A DNA stretch of 64,000 nt from FEN-299 sp963717945 (GTDB lineage Bacteria > Acidobacteriota > Vicinamibacteria > Vicinamibacterales > Fen-181): the NCBI GenBank assembly GCA_963717945.1, contig CAVQXT010000007.1:186001-250000 (forward strand). The letters run 5' to 3'. Every line of letters starts with the position of its first letter. Within the stretch, counting starts at the first letter, position 1. The position numbers and the translations under genes are program-made. This document shows, piece by piece, positions 35,266 to 43,922 of the stretch. Below the pieces are notes generated by a model, which searched no databases, was not told where the DNA came from, and saw nothing but the letters and a program-made list of their open reading frames with translations.

Positions 35266-35271
35266 TATAAT
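35266..35271 (+). promoter_or_regulatory. Candidate -10 box TATAAT before the VKOR-DsbA gene
   Basis: A perfect TATAAT stands 15 bp before the start codon, rare in this GC-rich DNA. The best -35-like word TTGGAC (35237-35242) is 23 bp away, so spacing is poor. The second copy of the 20-bp repeat occupies the -15 to -35 interval, which suggests an activator-dependent promoter. Confidence 0.5.
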
Positions 35272-35286
35272 GGGCACCGGAGCCGA

Positions 35287-36498
35287 ATGCCGATGTCACC
35301 TCTTGCCCGACGCCTGGTCTGGGTGCTGGCGCTGGCCGGTCTCGCCGTCTCGCTCGCCTCGCTTTACGTTCACTACCAGTTGCTCGTCGATCCCAGCTAC
35401 GTCAGTTTCTGCGACGTCAGCGAAACGGTGAACTGCCAGCACGCTTATCTCAGCCCTTACGGCAGCTTCTACGGCGTTCCGACGGCGCTGTTCGGCGTGA
35501 TCTGGTTCGGCGCCGTGCTGGTGCTGGAGTTCGTGGATGTGACCGGGCCCGCGCAGGTTCGCGAGTCGGTTCCGCTCTACCTGTACGTGGCCTCGACGAT
35601 CGGCCTGGCCGTCGTGCTCTACATGGCCTACGCGGCCTTCTTCGTGCTCAAGGCGGTGTGCGTGCTGTGCCTGGCCACGTACGCCGCGGTCATCGGGCTG
35701 TTCATCGTGTCGGGCCTTTCCCGGTCAATGCCGCCCATGCTTACACTGCCACGGCGTGTTGTCAGCGACCTGCGTGCCCTCGTCGCCCGCCCGCTCACCC
35801 TGTTGGTCGCGCTCGTGTTCCTGGCGGGCGCGGTGTCGGCGGTCGCCTTCTTCCCGAGCGAGGCCTCCCTGCGCGCCGTGCAGGCGCAGCGGGCCGCGCG
35901 GCCGGCCACCGACCAGGAGCGCAGCGAGTTCGTGCGCTTCTGGGAGGCGATGCCGCGCGTCGCCGTGCCGGTTCCCTCCGGGGGCGCCAAGGTCGTCATC
36001 GTCAAGTTCACCGACCTGCAGTGCCCGGGCTGCGGCCAGGCGTTCTTCGACGACCGCCCGGTGCTGTCGAAGTACCAGTCGCAGTATCCCGGCGCCGTGA
36101 AGTTCGTCGCGATGGACTACCCGCTGCAGCCCGAGTGCAACCCGAACGTGCCGCGGCCGGTCCACACGGCGTCGTGCGACGCGGCGGTGGCCGTGCGGCT
36201 GGCGAGGGAGCACAACAAGGGCGAGGCGCTCGAGGAGTACTTCTACGGCCACCAGGCCATGATGAGCCCGGTGATGGTGCGCGAGGCGGCGCGGACGATA
36301 GGCGGCGTCACCGACTTCGACGCGGGGTATGCGAAGGCGCTCGCGGGAATCAAGGCCGACGTCGGCCTCGCCGCGCTGCTCGGCGTGCGGTCGACCCCGA
36401 CCTTCTTCATCAACGGCGTGAAACTCGAGGGGCCGACGGTGCAGACGCTGGACATGGCCATCGCGTACGAGCTGAAGAAGGCGGGGGTGATCAAGTAA
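35287..36498 (+). CDS. VKOR-DsbA fusion, disulfide-bond formation protein
   Basis: A 403-residue fusion. The N-terminal VKOR domain has four to five TM helices, loop cysteines C42 and C50, and the quinone-reactive pair C125xxC128 (CVLC). A further TM helix (about 170-190) leads to a DsbA-like thioredoxin domain with C246-P-G-C249 and the cis-Pro segment VRSTPTFFINGVKLEGP. The VKOR half reoxidises the thioredoxin half, so one polypeptide replaces DsbA plus DsbB. Pilins and exported enzymes nearby are possible clients. The ATG at 35293 is an alternative start. Confidence 0.94.
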   Translation: MPMSPLARRLVWVLALAGLAVSLASLYVHYQLLVDPSYVSFCDVSETVNCQHAYLSPYGSFYGVPTALFGVIWFGAVLVLEFVDVTGPAQVRESVPLYLYVASTIGLAVVLYMAYAAFFVLKAVCVLCLATYAAVIGLFIVSGLSRSMPPMLTLPRRVVSDLRALVARPLTLLVALVFLAGAVSAVAFFPSEASLRAVQAQRAARPATDQERSEFVRFWEAMPRVAVPVPSGGAKVVIVKFTDLQCPGCGQAFFDDRPVLSKYQSQYPGAVKFVAMDYPLQPECNPNVPRPVHTASCDAAVAVRLAREHNKGEALEEYFYGHQAMMSPVMVREAARTIGGVTDFDAGYAKALAGIKADVGLAALLGVRSTPTFFINGVKLEGPTVQTLDMAIAYELKKAGVIK

Positions 36499-36500
36499 TC

Positions 36501-37466
36501 TTGCCGCAAGCCGTGCACGCGATTGACACCGAAGACCTGACCAAGGACTACGCGCTGGGCTTCTGGCGCAAACGCCCGTACCGCGCCCTCGACCGCCTCA
36601 CGCTGGCCGTCGAGCCGGGGGAAGTCTTCGGCCTGCTCGGTCCCAACGGCGCCGGCAAGACGACGACGCTGAAGCTGCTCCTGCAGCTGGTCTTTCCGAC
36701 CGGTGGCCGCGCGGAGATCCTCGGCCGGCCGGCCGGCGATGTCTCGGTCCGCCGGCGGATCGGATACCTGCCCGAGAATCCCTACTTCTACGACCACCTG
36801 ACGGCCGTCGAGCTGCTGAACTACTTCGGCCGGCTGCTGGGCCTCGGCGGAGCCGATCGCGCCGCCAGGATTCCGCGCCTGCTCGACCAGGTCGGGATCG
36901 GCGCCGAGCGGCGCCTGGCGCTCCGCCGGTATTCGAAGGGGATGCTGCAGCGCGTCGGCCTTGCCCAGGCGCTGCTCAACGAGCCGGAGGTGGTTTTTCT
37001 CGACGAGCCGATGTCGGGCCTCGACCCGATCGGCCGGCGGATGGTCCGCGAGCTGATTCTCGGTCTCCGCGACCGGGGCGCGACGGTCTTCTTCAGCTCC
37101 CACATCCTGTCGGACGCCGAGGCCGTGTGCAGCCGCGTGGCGATCCTCGCCGGCGGCCGGCTGGTCGCCTCCGGCCGGCTGACCGACCTGCTCGCCTTCG
37201 GCATCAAGGGGTGGGAGGTCATCGTCGAGGGCGTCGATCGAGCGGTGCTGGACCGCGTGCGGGCCGTCGCCGTCAAGGTGACGCCGATCGCCGAACGGCG
37301 CTACGCGCTCGAACTGCCGCCGAGCGCGCGTCCGGACCAGGTCATGGCCGATCTGGCCGCCGCCGGCGCGTCGGTCGTCTCGATGAACCCCCTCCGCGAC
37401 ACGCTGGAGGATTTCTTCATGCGCCAGGTGGCCGAGCACGGCCGCGAGCGCCAGGTACAGGCATGA
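36501..37466 (+). CDS. ABC transporter ATP-binding protein
   Basis: The TTG at 36501 gives 321 residues; GTG 36513 is an alternative. It is an ABC-2-type exporter ATPase with Walker A GPNGAGKTTT, Q-loop in GYLPENPYFYDHLT, signature YSKGMLQRVGLAQAL, Walker B VVFLDEPMSGLDP and the H-loop FFSSHILSDAE. A C-terminal extension of about 80 residues follows. The stop overlaps the permease start by 4 nt, so the two form an exporter. Confidence 0.93.
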   Translation: MPQAVHAIDTEDLTKDYALGFWRKRPYRALDRLTLAVEPGEVFGLLGPNGAGKTTTLKLLLQLVFPTGGRAEILGRPAGDVSVRRRIGYLPENPYFYDHLTAVELLNYFGRLLGLGGADRAARIPRLLDQVGIGAERRLALRRYSKGMLQRVGLAQALLNEPEVVFLDEPMSGLDPIGRRMVRELILGLRDRGATVFFSSHILSDAEAVCSRVAILAGGRLVASGRLTDLLAFGIKGWEVIVEGVDRAVLDRVRAVAVKVTPIAERRYALELPPSARPDQVMADLAAAGASVVSMNPLRDTLEDFFMRQVAEHGRERQVQA

Positions 37467-38275
37467 CGGGCGCCAAGGTCGGTGCCATCGCGCTCAGCGT
37501 CTTCCGCGAGTCGATCCGCGACCGCGTCTTCTACAACCTGCTCCTCTTCGCCGTCCTGCTCGTCGGCGCCTCGGTGCTGGTCGGCCAGATGACGGCCGGC
37601 CAGGACATCAAGATCATCAAGGACCTCGGCCTGGCGGCCACGTCCCTCTTCGGCCTGTTCATCTCGGTCTTCATCGGCATCGGCCTGGTCTGGAAGGAAC
37701 TGGAGCGCCGCAGCGTGTACAGCCTGCTGGCCAAGCCGGTGCGGCGGACCGAGCTCGTGCTCGGCAAGTACCTCGGCCTCGCCTTCACGCTGCTCGTCAA
37801 CGTGGCCGTGATGGCCGCCGTGCTCTACGTGGTGCTGGCCTGGATGTGGTGGACCTCGCCCGAGAACCTGCGCGCCGCCTGGGAGGCGCCGGCCACCGAC
37901 CCGGCGCTGCTCGTCGCCTTTCTCCTGATCTACGTCCAGTTGCTGCTGGTGACGGCGATCGCGCTGTTCTTCTCGACCTTCTCGAGCCCGATGCTGTCGG
38001 CCGCGCTGACGTTCGGCCTCTACGTCATCGGCCACTTCAACGCGGATCTGAAGAACTTCCAGCCGGTGGTCGCGTCGGCGCCGCTCGTCTGGCTGCTGCG
38101 CGGGCTCTACTACCTGCTGCCGAACCTCGCGCCGTTCGACGTGGCCGCCGAGGTGGTCCACGGCCAGGCCGTGGCGCCGGGCTACGTGGCGATGACGATC
38201 GGCTACGGGGTCGTCTACATTGCGTTGCTGCTGGCGGCCGGCGCGCACATCTTCGCGAGGCGTGACTTCAAGTGA
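37463..38275 (+). CDS. ABC-2-type transporter permease
   Basis: A 270-residue protein with six hydrophobic segments (for example FYNLLLFAVLLVGASVLVGQ, TSLFGLFISVFIGIGLVW, VAMTIGYGVVYIALLLAAGA). Between TM2 and TM3 is ERRSVYSLLAKPVRRTELVL, a motif of the NosY/ABC-2 permease group. It overlaps the ATPase gene at its start (ATGA) and the TPR gene at its end (GTGA). The substrate is unknown. Confidence 0.9.
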   Translation: MTGAKVGAIALSVFRESIRDRVFYNLLLFAVLLVGASVLVGQMTAGQDIKIIKDLGLAATSLFGLFISVFIGIGLVWKELERRSVYSLLAKPVRRTELVLGKYLGLAFTLLVNVAVMAAVLYVVLAWMWWTSPENLRAAWEAPATDPALLVAFLLIYVQLLLVTAIALFFSTFSSPMLSAALTFGLYVIGHFNADLKNFQPVVASAPLVWLLRGLYYLLPNLAPFDVAAEVVHGQAVAPGYVAMTIGYGVVYIALLLAAGAHIFARRDFK

Positions 38276-39201
38276 AGACGCACCGAGCCTCAGGGCCGCT
38301 GGCGTTTGGCCTCGCGCTCGTCGCGCTGACCTTCTGTTTCGTCACGATCGAGGTCTGGCGGGACCGTGTGTACGGCGAGCCGGCTCCAGGCGACTCGGTG
38401 CTGTACGTCCGCTCGGGCGAAGCCGTGCGCCGGATGTCGCTGTCGTTCGCGCCATTCGTGGCCGACGTGTACTGGGTGCGTGCGGTGCAGTATTACGGAG
38501 GCACACGGCTCTCGGAGTCGTCGAAGAAGCGCTACGACCTGCTGTACCCGCTGCTCGACATCACCACGTCGCTCGACCCGCGATTCAACATCGCCTACCG
38601 TTTCGGATCGATCTTCCTGGCCGAGAACTACCCCGGGGGAGCGGGCCGCCCCGACCTCGCCGTGACGCTGCTCGAGAAGGGCTTTCGCGCGAACCCGACA
38701 CGGTGGCAGTACCTCCAGGACATCGGCTTCGTGTACTACTGGTGGGTCGGGAACTACCAGGAGGCGGCCCGGTGGTTCGACAAGGCGGCCGACATCCCAG
38801 GCGCCCCGTGGTGGATGAGGTCGCTGGCTGCTGTCACCAAGGCCGAGGGGGGAGATCGGCGCGGCTCGCGGATGCTCTGGCAGTCGTTGCGCGACACGGG
38901 TGACAACGAGTGGCTGCGCAACAACGCCACCTGGCGGCTCACGCAGCTCGACGCCCTCGACGCGATCGATCGGCTGACCGCAATCGCGGCGGCGTTCAAG
39001 GCGAGGACCGGCGAGTTTCCGGCGTCGTGGGACACGCTCGTGCGGGCCGGCCTGCTGCGGGCGCGGCCGCTCGACCCGACTGGATCGCCGTACGTGCTCG
39101 ATCCGGCCACCGGCGGCGTCGGCCTCGCCGCCGACTCGCGCCTGAATCCGCTCCCGACCGGGCCCCAGGCCGGTCGGCCGGCCTTTCCACCCGCGCGCTA
39201 G
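38272..39201 (+). CDS. Membrane-anchored TPR-like protein
   Basis: The GTG at 38272 overlaps the permease stop. The 309-residue product has an N-terminal TM helix (PLAFGLALVALTFCFVTIEV), then helical repeats of TPR type (YDLLYPLLDITTSLDPRFNI, ALLEKGFRANP-like, WWVGNYQEAARWFDKAADIP). The end is Pro-rich, with LLRARPLDPTGSPYVLDPAT. Such proteins commonly accompany ABC exporter pairs in acidobacteria (recalled). It may be an accessory periplasmic part of the exporter. Confidence 0.75.
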   Translation: MKTHRASGPLAFGLALVALTFCFVTIEVWRDRVYGEPAPGDSVLYVRSGEAVRRMSLSFAPFVADVYWVRAVQYYGGTRLSESSKKRYDLLYPLLDITTSLDPRFNIAYRFGSIFLAENYPGGAGRPDLAVTLLEKGFRANPTRWQYLQDIGFVYYWWVGNYQEAARWFDKAADIPGAPWWMRSLAAVTKAEGGDRRGSRMLWQSLRDTGDNEWLRNNATWRLTQLDALDAIDRLTAIAAAFKARTGEFPASWDTLVRAGLLRARPLDPTGSPYVLDPATGGVGLAADSRLNPLPTGPQAGRPAFPPAR

Positions 39202-39210
39202 AACAGTCCG

Positions 39211-39969
39211 ATGGTCTACCTCACAATCGCCTTGTTCGGCCTCCTCATCGGCAGCTTCCTCAACGTCTGCATCTATCGCCTGCCGCTCGACCAGTCGATC
39301 GTGTGGCCCGCGTCACGCTGCACCGCGTGCGGGCGCGAGCTGAGCTGGTACGAGAACATTCCGGTGCTGAGCTACGCCGCCCTCGGCGGGCGGTGCCGCA
39401 CGTGCCGCGCGCGCATCAGCCTGATGTACCCGGTGATCGAGACGCTGACCGCCGTGATGTTCGTGGCGACCTACGCCGTGTTCGGCCTGTCGTGGCTGCT
39501 GGCGATCCGGACCGCGTTCGGCTGCGCGATGATCGTGCTGTTCGTCATCGACCTGCAGCACCAGATCCTGCCCAACGAGATCACGCTCGGCGGCATCGTC
39601 GTGGGGCTGGCGGCGAGCCTGGTCGCCCCTCCCGGCTGGCGGGACGCGCTCATCGGCGCCGCGGCCGGCGGCGGCATCCTGTGGCTGGTCGCCTGGACCT
39701 ACCGCGCCGTGCGGCACCAGGACGGGCTCGGGTTCGGCGACGTGAAGATGCTGGCGATGATCGGCGCGTTCCTCGGCTGGAAGCTGATGGTGCTGACGCT
39801 GGCCTCGGCGTCGATCCTCGGCTCGCTGACGGCCGGCGTGCTGATGGTGGCCGGCCGGGCCGGCCTGCAGTCGAAGCTGCCGCTCGGGACGTTCCTGGCC
39901 GTCGCCGCGATCTTCGCGAGCCTGTTCGGGACGCCGCTCGTCGAGTGGTATCTGTCGTTTTACAGGTAG
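39211..39969 (+). CDS. pilD: Prepilin peptidase/N-methyltransferase PilD
   Basis: A 252-residue polytopic aspartic protease. The N-terminal methyltransferase domain has the zinc tetracysteine C37xxC40...C62xxC65. The two catalytic aspartates are D114 (FVIDLQHQILPN) and D177 in the GFGDVK motif. It cleaves after the Gly of the prepilin leader and methylates the new N-terminus. It would process the major and minor pilins on both sides of this locus. Confidence 0.96.
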   Translation: MVYLTIALFGLLIGSFLNVCIYRLPLDQSIVWPASRCTACGRELSWYENIPVLSYAALGGRCRTCRARISLMYPVIETLTAVMFVATYAVFGLSWLLAIRTAFGCAMIVLFVIDLQHQILPNEITLGGIVVGLAASLVAPPGWRDALIGAAAGGGILWLVAWTYRAVRHQDGLGFGDVKMLAMIGAFLGWKLMVLTLASASILGSLTAGVLMVAGRAGLQSKLPLGTFLAVAAIFASLFGTPLVEWYLSFYR

Positions 39970-39974
39970 TGGGC

Positions 39975-40058
39975 TGTCAGTGGCCAGTTGTCAGTGGCTA
40001 GTGGCTAGTGTGTTACGCGTGGCAGACTGACCACTGACAACTAGCCACTACACGAGAA
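39975..40058. repeat. Heptamer repeat hairpin, CAGTGGC family, after pilD
   Basis: The left array CAGTGGC CAGTTGT CAGTGGC TAGTGGC TAGTGTG (39978-40012) is joined by TTACGCGTGG to the right array CAGACTGACCACTGACAACT, AGCCACTAC. The 7-nt period is exact. This is the best-preserved copy and shows the array-linker-inverted-array plan. Confidence 0.85.
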
Positions 40059-40080
40059 CCGTCAGCCGTGAGCCGTTGTG

Positions 40081-41346
40081 ATGTCCCATTCCGCCTACAC
40101 GCTGGTCGGCCTCACCGCGCTCGTCGCCGGCCTGGTGGCCGTCCTTGTCTTCTCCGTGCTGCGCTTTGTCGCGGCCGCCCGCGCCGTGAAGGGCACGATG
40201 CGGGAGAAGCACGCCCAGCCGAGTTTCGTGGCCGCGGCGCTCGAGGACTCCCTGCACCGGCTGCGAGAGCAGGAACGGCTCATGTCGGCCCGGGCCGAGG
40301 AGTCCGAGCGGCTGAACAGCGAGATCGTGTCGAGCCTGGCGTCCGGCCTGCTGGTGGTCGGCCTCGACGGCGGGGTCCGGACGCTCAACCCGGCGGCCCG
40401 CCTGATGCTGCGCCGCCCGCAGGTGGAAACGGCCGTTCCGCTCCGCGTTCTGCTGGCCGACGCGCTGCCCCTCGCCGAGGTGGTCGAGGAGTGCCTGGCG
40501 ACGACGCGGCCGATCCTGCGCCGCGAGGTTCGGACCGAGCCGCCTGACGGCCCCAGGCACTACGGCGTCACGGTGTCCCCGCTGTTCGACGCGAGCGGCG
40601 CGCTGCAGGGGGCCATCAGCCTCTTCTCCGACATCACCGCGATCGTCGCTCTCGAGGATCAGCTGCGCCTCAAGGACAGCCTGGCCAGGCTCGGCGAGCT
40701 GACGGCGGGGCTCGCGCACGAGTTCCGCAACGGCCTGGCGACGATTCACGGCTACGCGCGCCTCATCGACCCGGCGCAGGTGCCCGCGCCCTACGCCGCC
40801 TACGTGCAGGCGATCCGCGACGAGACCGACACGCTCGGCCGCGTCGTGGGCAACTTCCTCAACTTCGCGCGGCCGGTGCAGCCGGCGCTCGAGCCGGTGG
40901 ACGTCGGAGAGCTGGCGGCACGGACGCTCGACGAGCTGCGCCCGGACGTCGAGGCGAGGGGCGGCGCCGTGACGATGACGGGGGAGTTCGGGGTGGTGTC
41001 GGGTGACGAGATGCTGCTTCGCCAGGCGCTGGCGAACCTGGCCCGGAATGCCGTCGAAGCGTGCGCCCAGGCGCAGGTCGTCCCACGCCTTCACGTCGAC
41101 GGGCAGGTGAGCAAGGCAGACGCCGAGCTCCACGTCACGGTCGCGGACAACGGGCCCGGCGTGCCTCCCGAGCTGCGCGAGAAGGTGTTCCAGCCGTTCT
41201 TCACCACCAAGAGCACAGGGACCGGTCTGGGTCTGGCGCTGGTCCAGAAGATCATCGTGATACACAACGGCCGAATCACGCTCTCGACCTCCGAGAACGG
41301 CGGCGCGGCGTTCCACCTCGTGCTCCCGCTCGTGCGGACCGCCTGA
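40081..41346 (+). CDS. Sensor histidine kinase
   Basis: The ATG at 40081 gives 421 residues; a GTG one codon upstream is possible. One N-terminal TM helix (TLVGLTALVAGLVAVLVFSV) is followed by a coiled linker, a PAS domain (SEIVSSLASGLLVVGLDGGV), HisKA with AHEFRNGLATIHGYARLID and HATPase with GTGLGLALVQKIIV. It is NtrB/PilS-like. Its likely partner is the sigma-54 activator at 43923, with three pilin-like genes between them. The signal is unknown. Confidence 0.92.
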   Translation: MSHSAYTLVGLTALVAGLVAVLVFSVLRFVAAARAVKGTMREKHAQPSFVAAALEDSLHRLREQERLMSARAEESERLNSEIVSSLASGLLVVGLDGGVRTLNPAARLMLRRPQVETAVPLRVLLADALPLAEVVEECLATTRPILRREVRTEPPDGPRHYGVTVSPLFDASGALQGAISLFSDITAIVALEDQLRLKDSLARLGELTAGLAHEFRNGLATIHGYARLIDPAQVPAPYAAYVQAIRDETDTLGRVVGNFLNFARPVQPALEPVDVGELAARTLDELRPDVEARGGAVTMTGEFGVVSGDEMLLRQALANLARNAVEACAQAQVVPRLHVDGQVSKADAELHVTVADNGPGVPPELREKVFQPFFTTKSTGTGLGLALVQKIIVIHNGRITLSTSENGGAAFHLVLPLVRTA

Positions 41347-41463
41347 AATTCCTGCCATCCGACCCTCGACCATGGTCGCCGGAACTGCCACCCTCTCCCG
41401 CGGGCTGGCCGACCGCCTCTCGAAATACCGCCTGAAATCTGGTCTCTCCGGCCACGCTGCCGG

Positions 41464-41479
41464 CGGCGCGCCGATTGCA
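41464..41479 (+). promoter_or_regulatory. Possible sigma-54 promoter before the minor pilin genes
   Basis: CGGCGCGCCGATTGCA has GG at 41465-41466, ten bases, then GC at 41477-41478, with a good TTGC -12 part and a weak -24 part. It is only about 13 bp before the ATG at 41492, so transcription would start almost at the start codon. GC-rich DNA makes such matches common, so this is tentative. Confidence 0.35.
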
Positions 41480-41491
41480 CGATGAGAGGCG

Positions 41492-42016
41492 ATGACTCGC
41501 CAGGCCCGCATTGACGGCAGGCGCGGCTTCACGCTGCTCGAGGTGATGGCGGCGCTCGGGCTGCTCGCCAGCGGCTTTCTCGCCGTCGCGCAGCTTCTGG
41601 TCGTCGCCTCGCGGGCGTCCCATCTCTCCCGGATGACGACCATGGCCGCCAGCCTGGCCACGCGGCAGTTGGAGCGCCTGCATTCGCTGGCCTGGGGATT
41701 TGCGGCCGACGGCACCGCGGTAGGCACCATTGGCCTGTCTTCGCCCGGCGCGCTCACGGCCGACACGGTCGGGTTCGTTGACTATTGGGACGACGGGGGA
41801 GCGTCGGTCGGTGGCGACCGCTCGCCTCCGGCCCTGGCGATGTTCACCCGGCGATGGTCGGTCGAGCCGGACGATGGCCGTGTGCCGCCGCGGACGGTCG
41901 TGCTGCGGGTGGTGGTGCTGCGTCGTGAGGTGGCGCCGGCGCGGCCTCCGGACGGCGCGGGCACGTGGGTCGAGACGATCCGGCTCGTCGGCGTGCGGAC
42001 CCGGAGGCCCGGGTGA
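41492..42016 (+). CDS. Minor pilin/pseudopilin, PilV-like
   Basis: A 174-residue protein with a prepilin start (RRGFTLLEVMAALGLLASGF): class III signal with cleavage G/F, Glu at +5 and a hydrophobic helix. The rest is a short beta-rich head. PilV/GspI-type minor pilins prime pilus assembly. Its stop overlaps the next gene start (GTGA at 42013-42016). It is the first of three overlapping pilin-like genes. Confidence 0.88.
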   Translation: MTRQARIDGRRGFTLLEVMAALGLLASGFLAVAQLLVVASRASHLSRMTTMAASLATRQLERLHSLAWGFAADGTAVGTIGLSSPGALTADTVGFVDYWDDGGASVGGDRSPPALAMFTRRWSVEPDDGRVPPRTVVLRVVVLRREVAPARPPDGAGTWVETIRLVGVRTRRPG

Positions 42017-43176
42017 ATGGGCGTAGCGGGTTCTCCCTGCCGGAGCTGTTGATTGCCTCCACGCTGGCGCTGGTGCTGGCGGCAGGCGTGCTGTCGGTCG
42101 TGAGCACGGGCCGGGCGGGCTCGAGCGCCGGCGCGGAGACGATCGAGCTCGAGCAGCGACTCCGGGCGGCGTGCGAGGCGTTGTCGGCCGACCTGGCCGC
42201 GGCCGGGGCGGGGCCGGCCACGGGAGTGTTCGGCCGGCCGATCGGCGCGGTCGTGCCCTGCGCGCTGCCGTTCCTCGTCGGGCCGGGCGGCGACCCGCCG
42301 GGGACGGCGAGGACCGACGCCATCACCGTGATCGCGTCGGCGCCTCGTGGTGCGGCCGTGGCGCTGGCGGCGGCCTTCGTCCCGTCGGCTGGCGTGGCTC
42401 AACTCGCGGCATCACCGGGCTGCCCGGTGGAAGACCCGGCGTGCGGCATCCGCGCAGGCGATGTCGTGCTGCTGGTGGATGGCAGAGGCCAGGCGGATCT
42501 CTGCGACGTGAAGGCGGTCTCCGGCTCCGCCGTCCAGCTCCAGGCTCGCGGGGCCGCCTCCGGGCGGGAGTTTCCGGCGGGAGCGTGGCTGGTTCCCGTG
42601 ACCGTCAACAGCTACTCCCTCGAGGCGGGGACGCCGGCGGATGGCGTGCAGCTCATCTCGGGCAATGGCGGGACTTCGAAGCTGCCGTTTGTCGATCACG
42701 TGGCCAGCCTGGAGATCCGGTGGCTCGGGGACCCGCAGCCGCCGCGGCTTGGTTCGCCCGGACCGCCGCCGGGCCGCGCCACCTACGGGCCGACGCCCCC
42801 ACCCCCGGGCGTGGACGACCCGCGAGACGAGTGGCCAGCCGGGGAGAACTGCACGTTCGTCATGAGCGCCGGAAGCCAGCAGAGCCGACTGGGCGCCGTC
42901 GGCGGCGGATCGGACCTGGTGGTCTTGCCGCCGGAGCTGATGACCGACGGGCCGTGGTGTCCGGACGCGGCCGCGCCGAACCGTGTGGACGCCGACCTGT
43001 TCCGCGTCCGCGAAGTCCGGGTGACCCTCCGGCTCGAAGCCGCCTCGCCGGCCGCGAGGGGAGGCGACGCGCGCCTGTTCGCGCACCCCGGGACGGCTCG
43101 CCACCCGTGGCGCTGGGTCCCCGATCGGCAGGTGACGATCGATGTCGTGCTGCGCGCGCTCCATATCGGGCGCTGA
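42013..43176 (+). CDS. Minor pilin, PilW-like
   Basis: The GTG at 42013 gives 387 residues starting (M)NGRSGFSLPELLIASTLALV. The prepilin motif is G/FSLPE with Glu at +5. The long head is Gly/Pro-rich, with a cysteine-containing stretch (SPGCPVEDPACGIRAGDVVL) that could form disulfides. PilW-like proteins sit at the pilus tip with PilX and PilV. It overlaps the preceding gene by 4 nt and the following gene by 35 nt. Confidence 0.85.
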   Translation: MNGRSGFSLPELLIASTLALVLAAGVLSVVSTGRAGSSAGAETIELEQRLRAACEALSADLAAAGAGPATGVFGRPIGAVVPCALPFLVGPGGDPPGTARTDAITVIASAPRGAAVALAAAFVPSAGVAQLAASPGCPVEDPACGIRAGDVVLLVDGRGQADLCDVKAVSGSAVQLQARGAASGREFPAGAWLVPVTVNSYSLEAGTPADGVQLISGNGGTSKLPFVDHVASLEIRWLGDPQPPRLGSPGPPPGRATYGPTPPPPGVDDPRDEWPAGENCTFVMSAGSQQSRLGAVGGGSDLVVLPPELMTDGPWCPDAAAPNRVDADLFRVREVRVTLRLEAASPAARGGDARLFAHPGTARHPWRWVPDRQVTIDVVLRALHIGR

Positions 43177-43849
43177 CCGCGAGCGCGGCAGCGCGCTCGT
43201 GGTCGTGCTGCTCGGGATGGCGCTCCTGCTGGCGCTGACCGCGGCGGCGGTCCTGCTGGCGGCCTCCGACCTGCTGGCCGCGTCACGTCAGCGAGACGCC
43301 AGGATCGCGCTCGCGGCGGCGGAGGCGGCGCTCGAACGGGCGTCCGCGGAGATCGTGGACGTCCCCGATTGGTCGATGGTCCTGTCCGGCGCGCTCACGT
43401 CCTCCCGTGTCGACGGCCCCCCGTCGAGCCCCCGGATCGCTGTCGGCGGGCGGACGCTCACGCCCGAGGAGGTGGCAAACCTCGCGACGTGCGGATCCAC
43501 GACGGCCTGTTCGGCCGCCGCGTCCGCCGCCGTGACGGCCGAACGGCCGTGGGGGCCGAACAACCCGCGGTGGCGGCCCTACGCCTACGGTCCGATCGAC
43601 TCTGGCACTCCGGGCCAGGCCGCCACCTATGTCGTCGTGCTCGTGGGCGACGACCCGTCCGAGAACGACGGCGACCCTTCGCGCGACGGCGCGGCGCCGG
43701 ACGGCCCGGGGGCCGGCGTCATCCTGCTGCGGGCGGAGGCGTTCGGCCCGTCGGATACCAGGCGCGTGGTCGAGGCGGCCATCGCCCGCGTCGCGGTGGC
43801 CTCCGGGCAGGCGCTGCCCAGGGTTCTCTCCTGGGGCGAAGTGCGCTGA
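43142..43849 (+). CDS. Pilus assembly protein, PilX/GspK-like
   Basis: A 235-residue protein starting MSCCARSISGADRERGSALV. The motif RGSALVVVLLGMALLLALTA is the PilX N-terminal form, which lacks the usual Glu5. The segment ARIALAAAEAALERASAEI is the conserved continuation. It is expected to cap or prime the pilus with PilV/PilW. The gene overlaps pilW-like by 35 nt. Confidence 0.82.
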   Translation: MSCCARSISGADRERGSALVVVLLGMALLLALTAAAVLLAASDLLAASRQRDARIALAAAEAALERASAEIVDVPDWSMVLSGALTSSRVDGPPSSPRIAVGGRTLTPEEVANLATCGSTTACSAAASAAVTAERPWGPNNPRWRPYAYGPIDSGTPGQAATYVVVLVGDDPSENDGDPSRDGAAPDGPGAGVILLRAEAFGPSDTRRVVEAAIARVAVASGQALPRVLSWGEVR

Positions 43850-43922
43850 GGTCTTGAAGAATCTCGCGATCTGGAGCGATACCCGCCAGCGACCGATACG
43901 TACCGTGCGGACGTGTCGCCCA

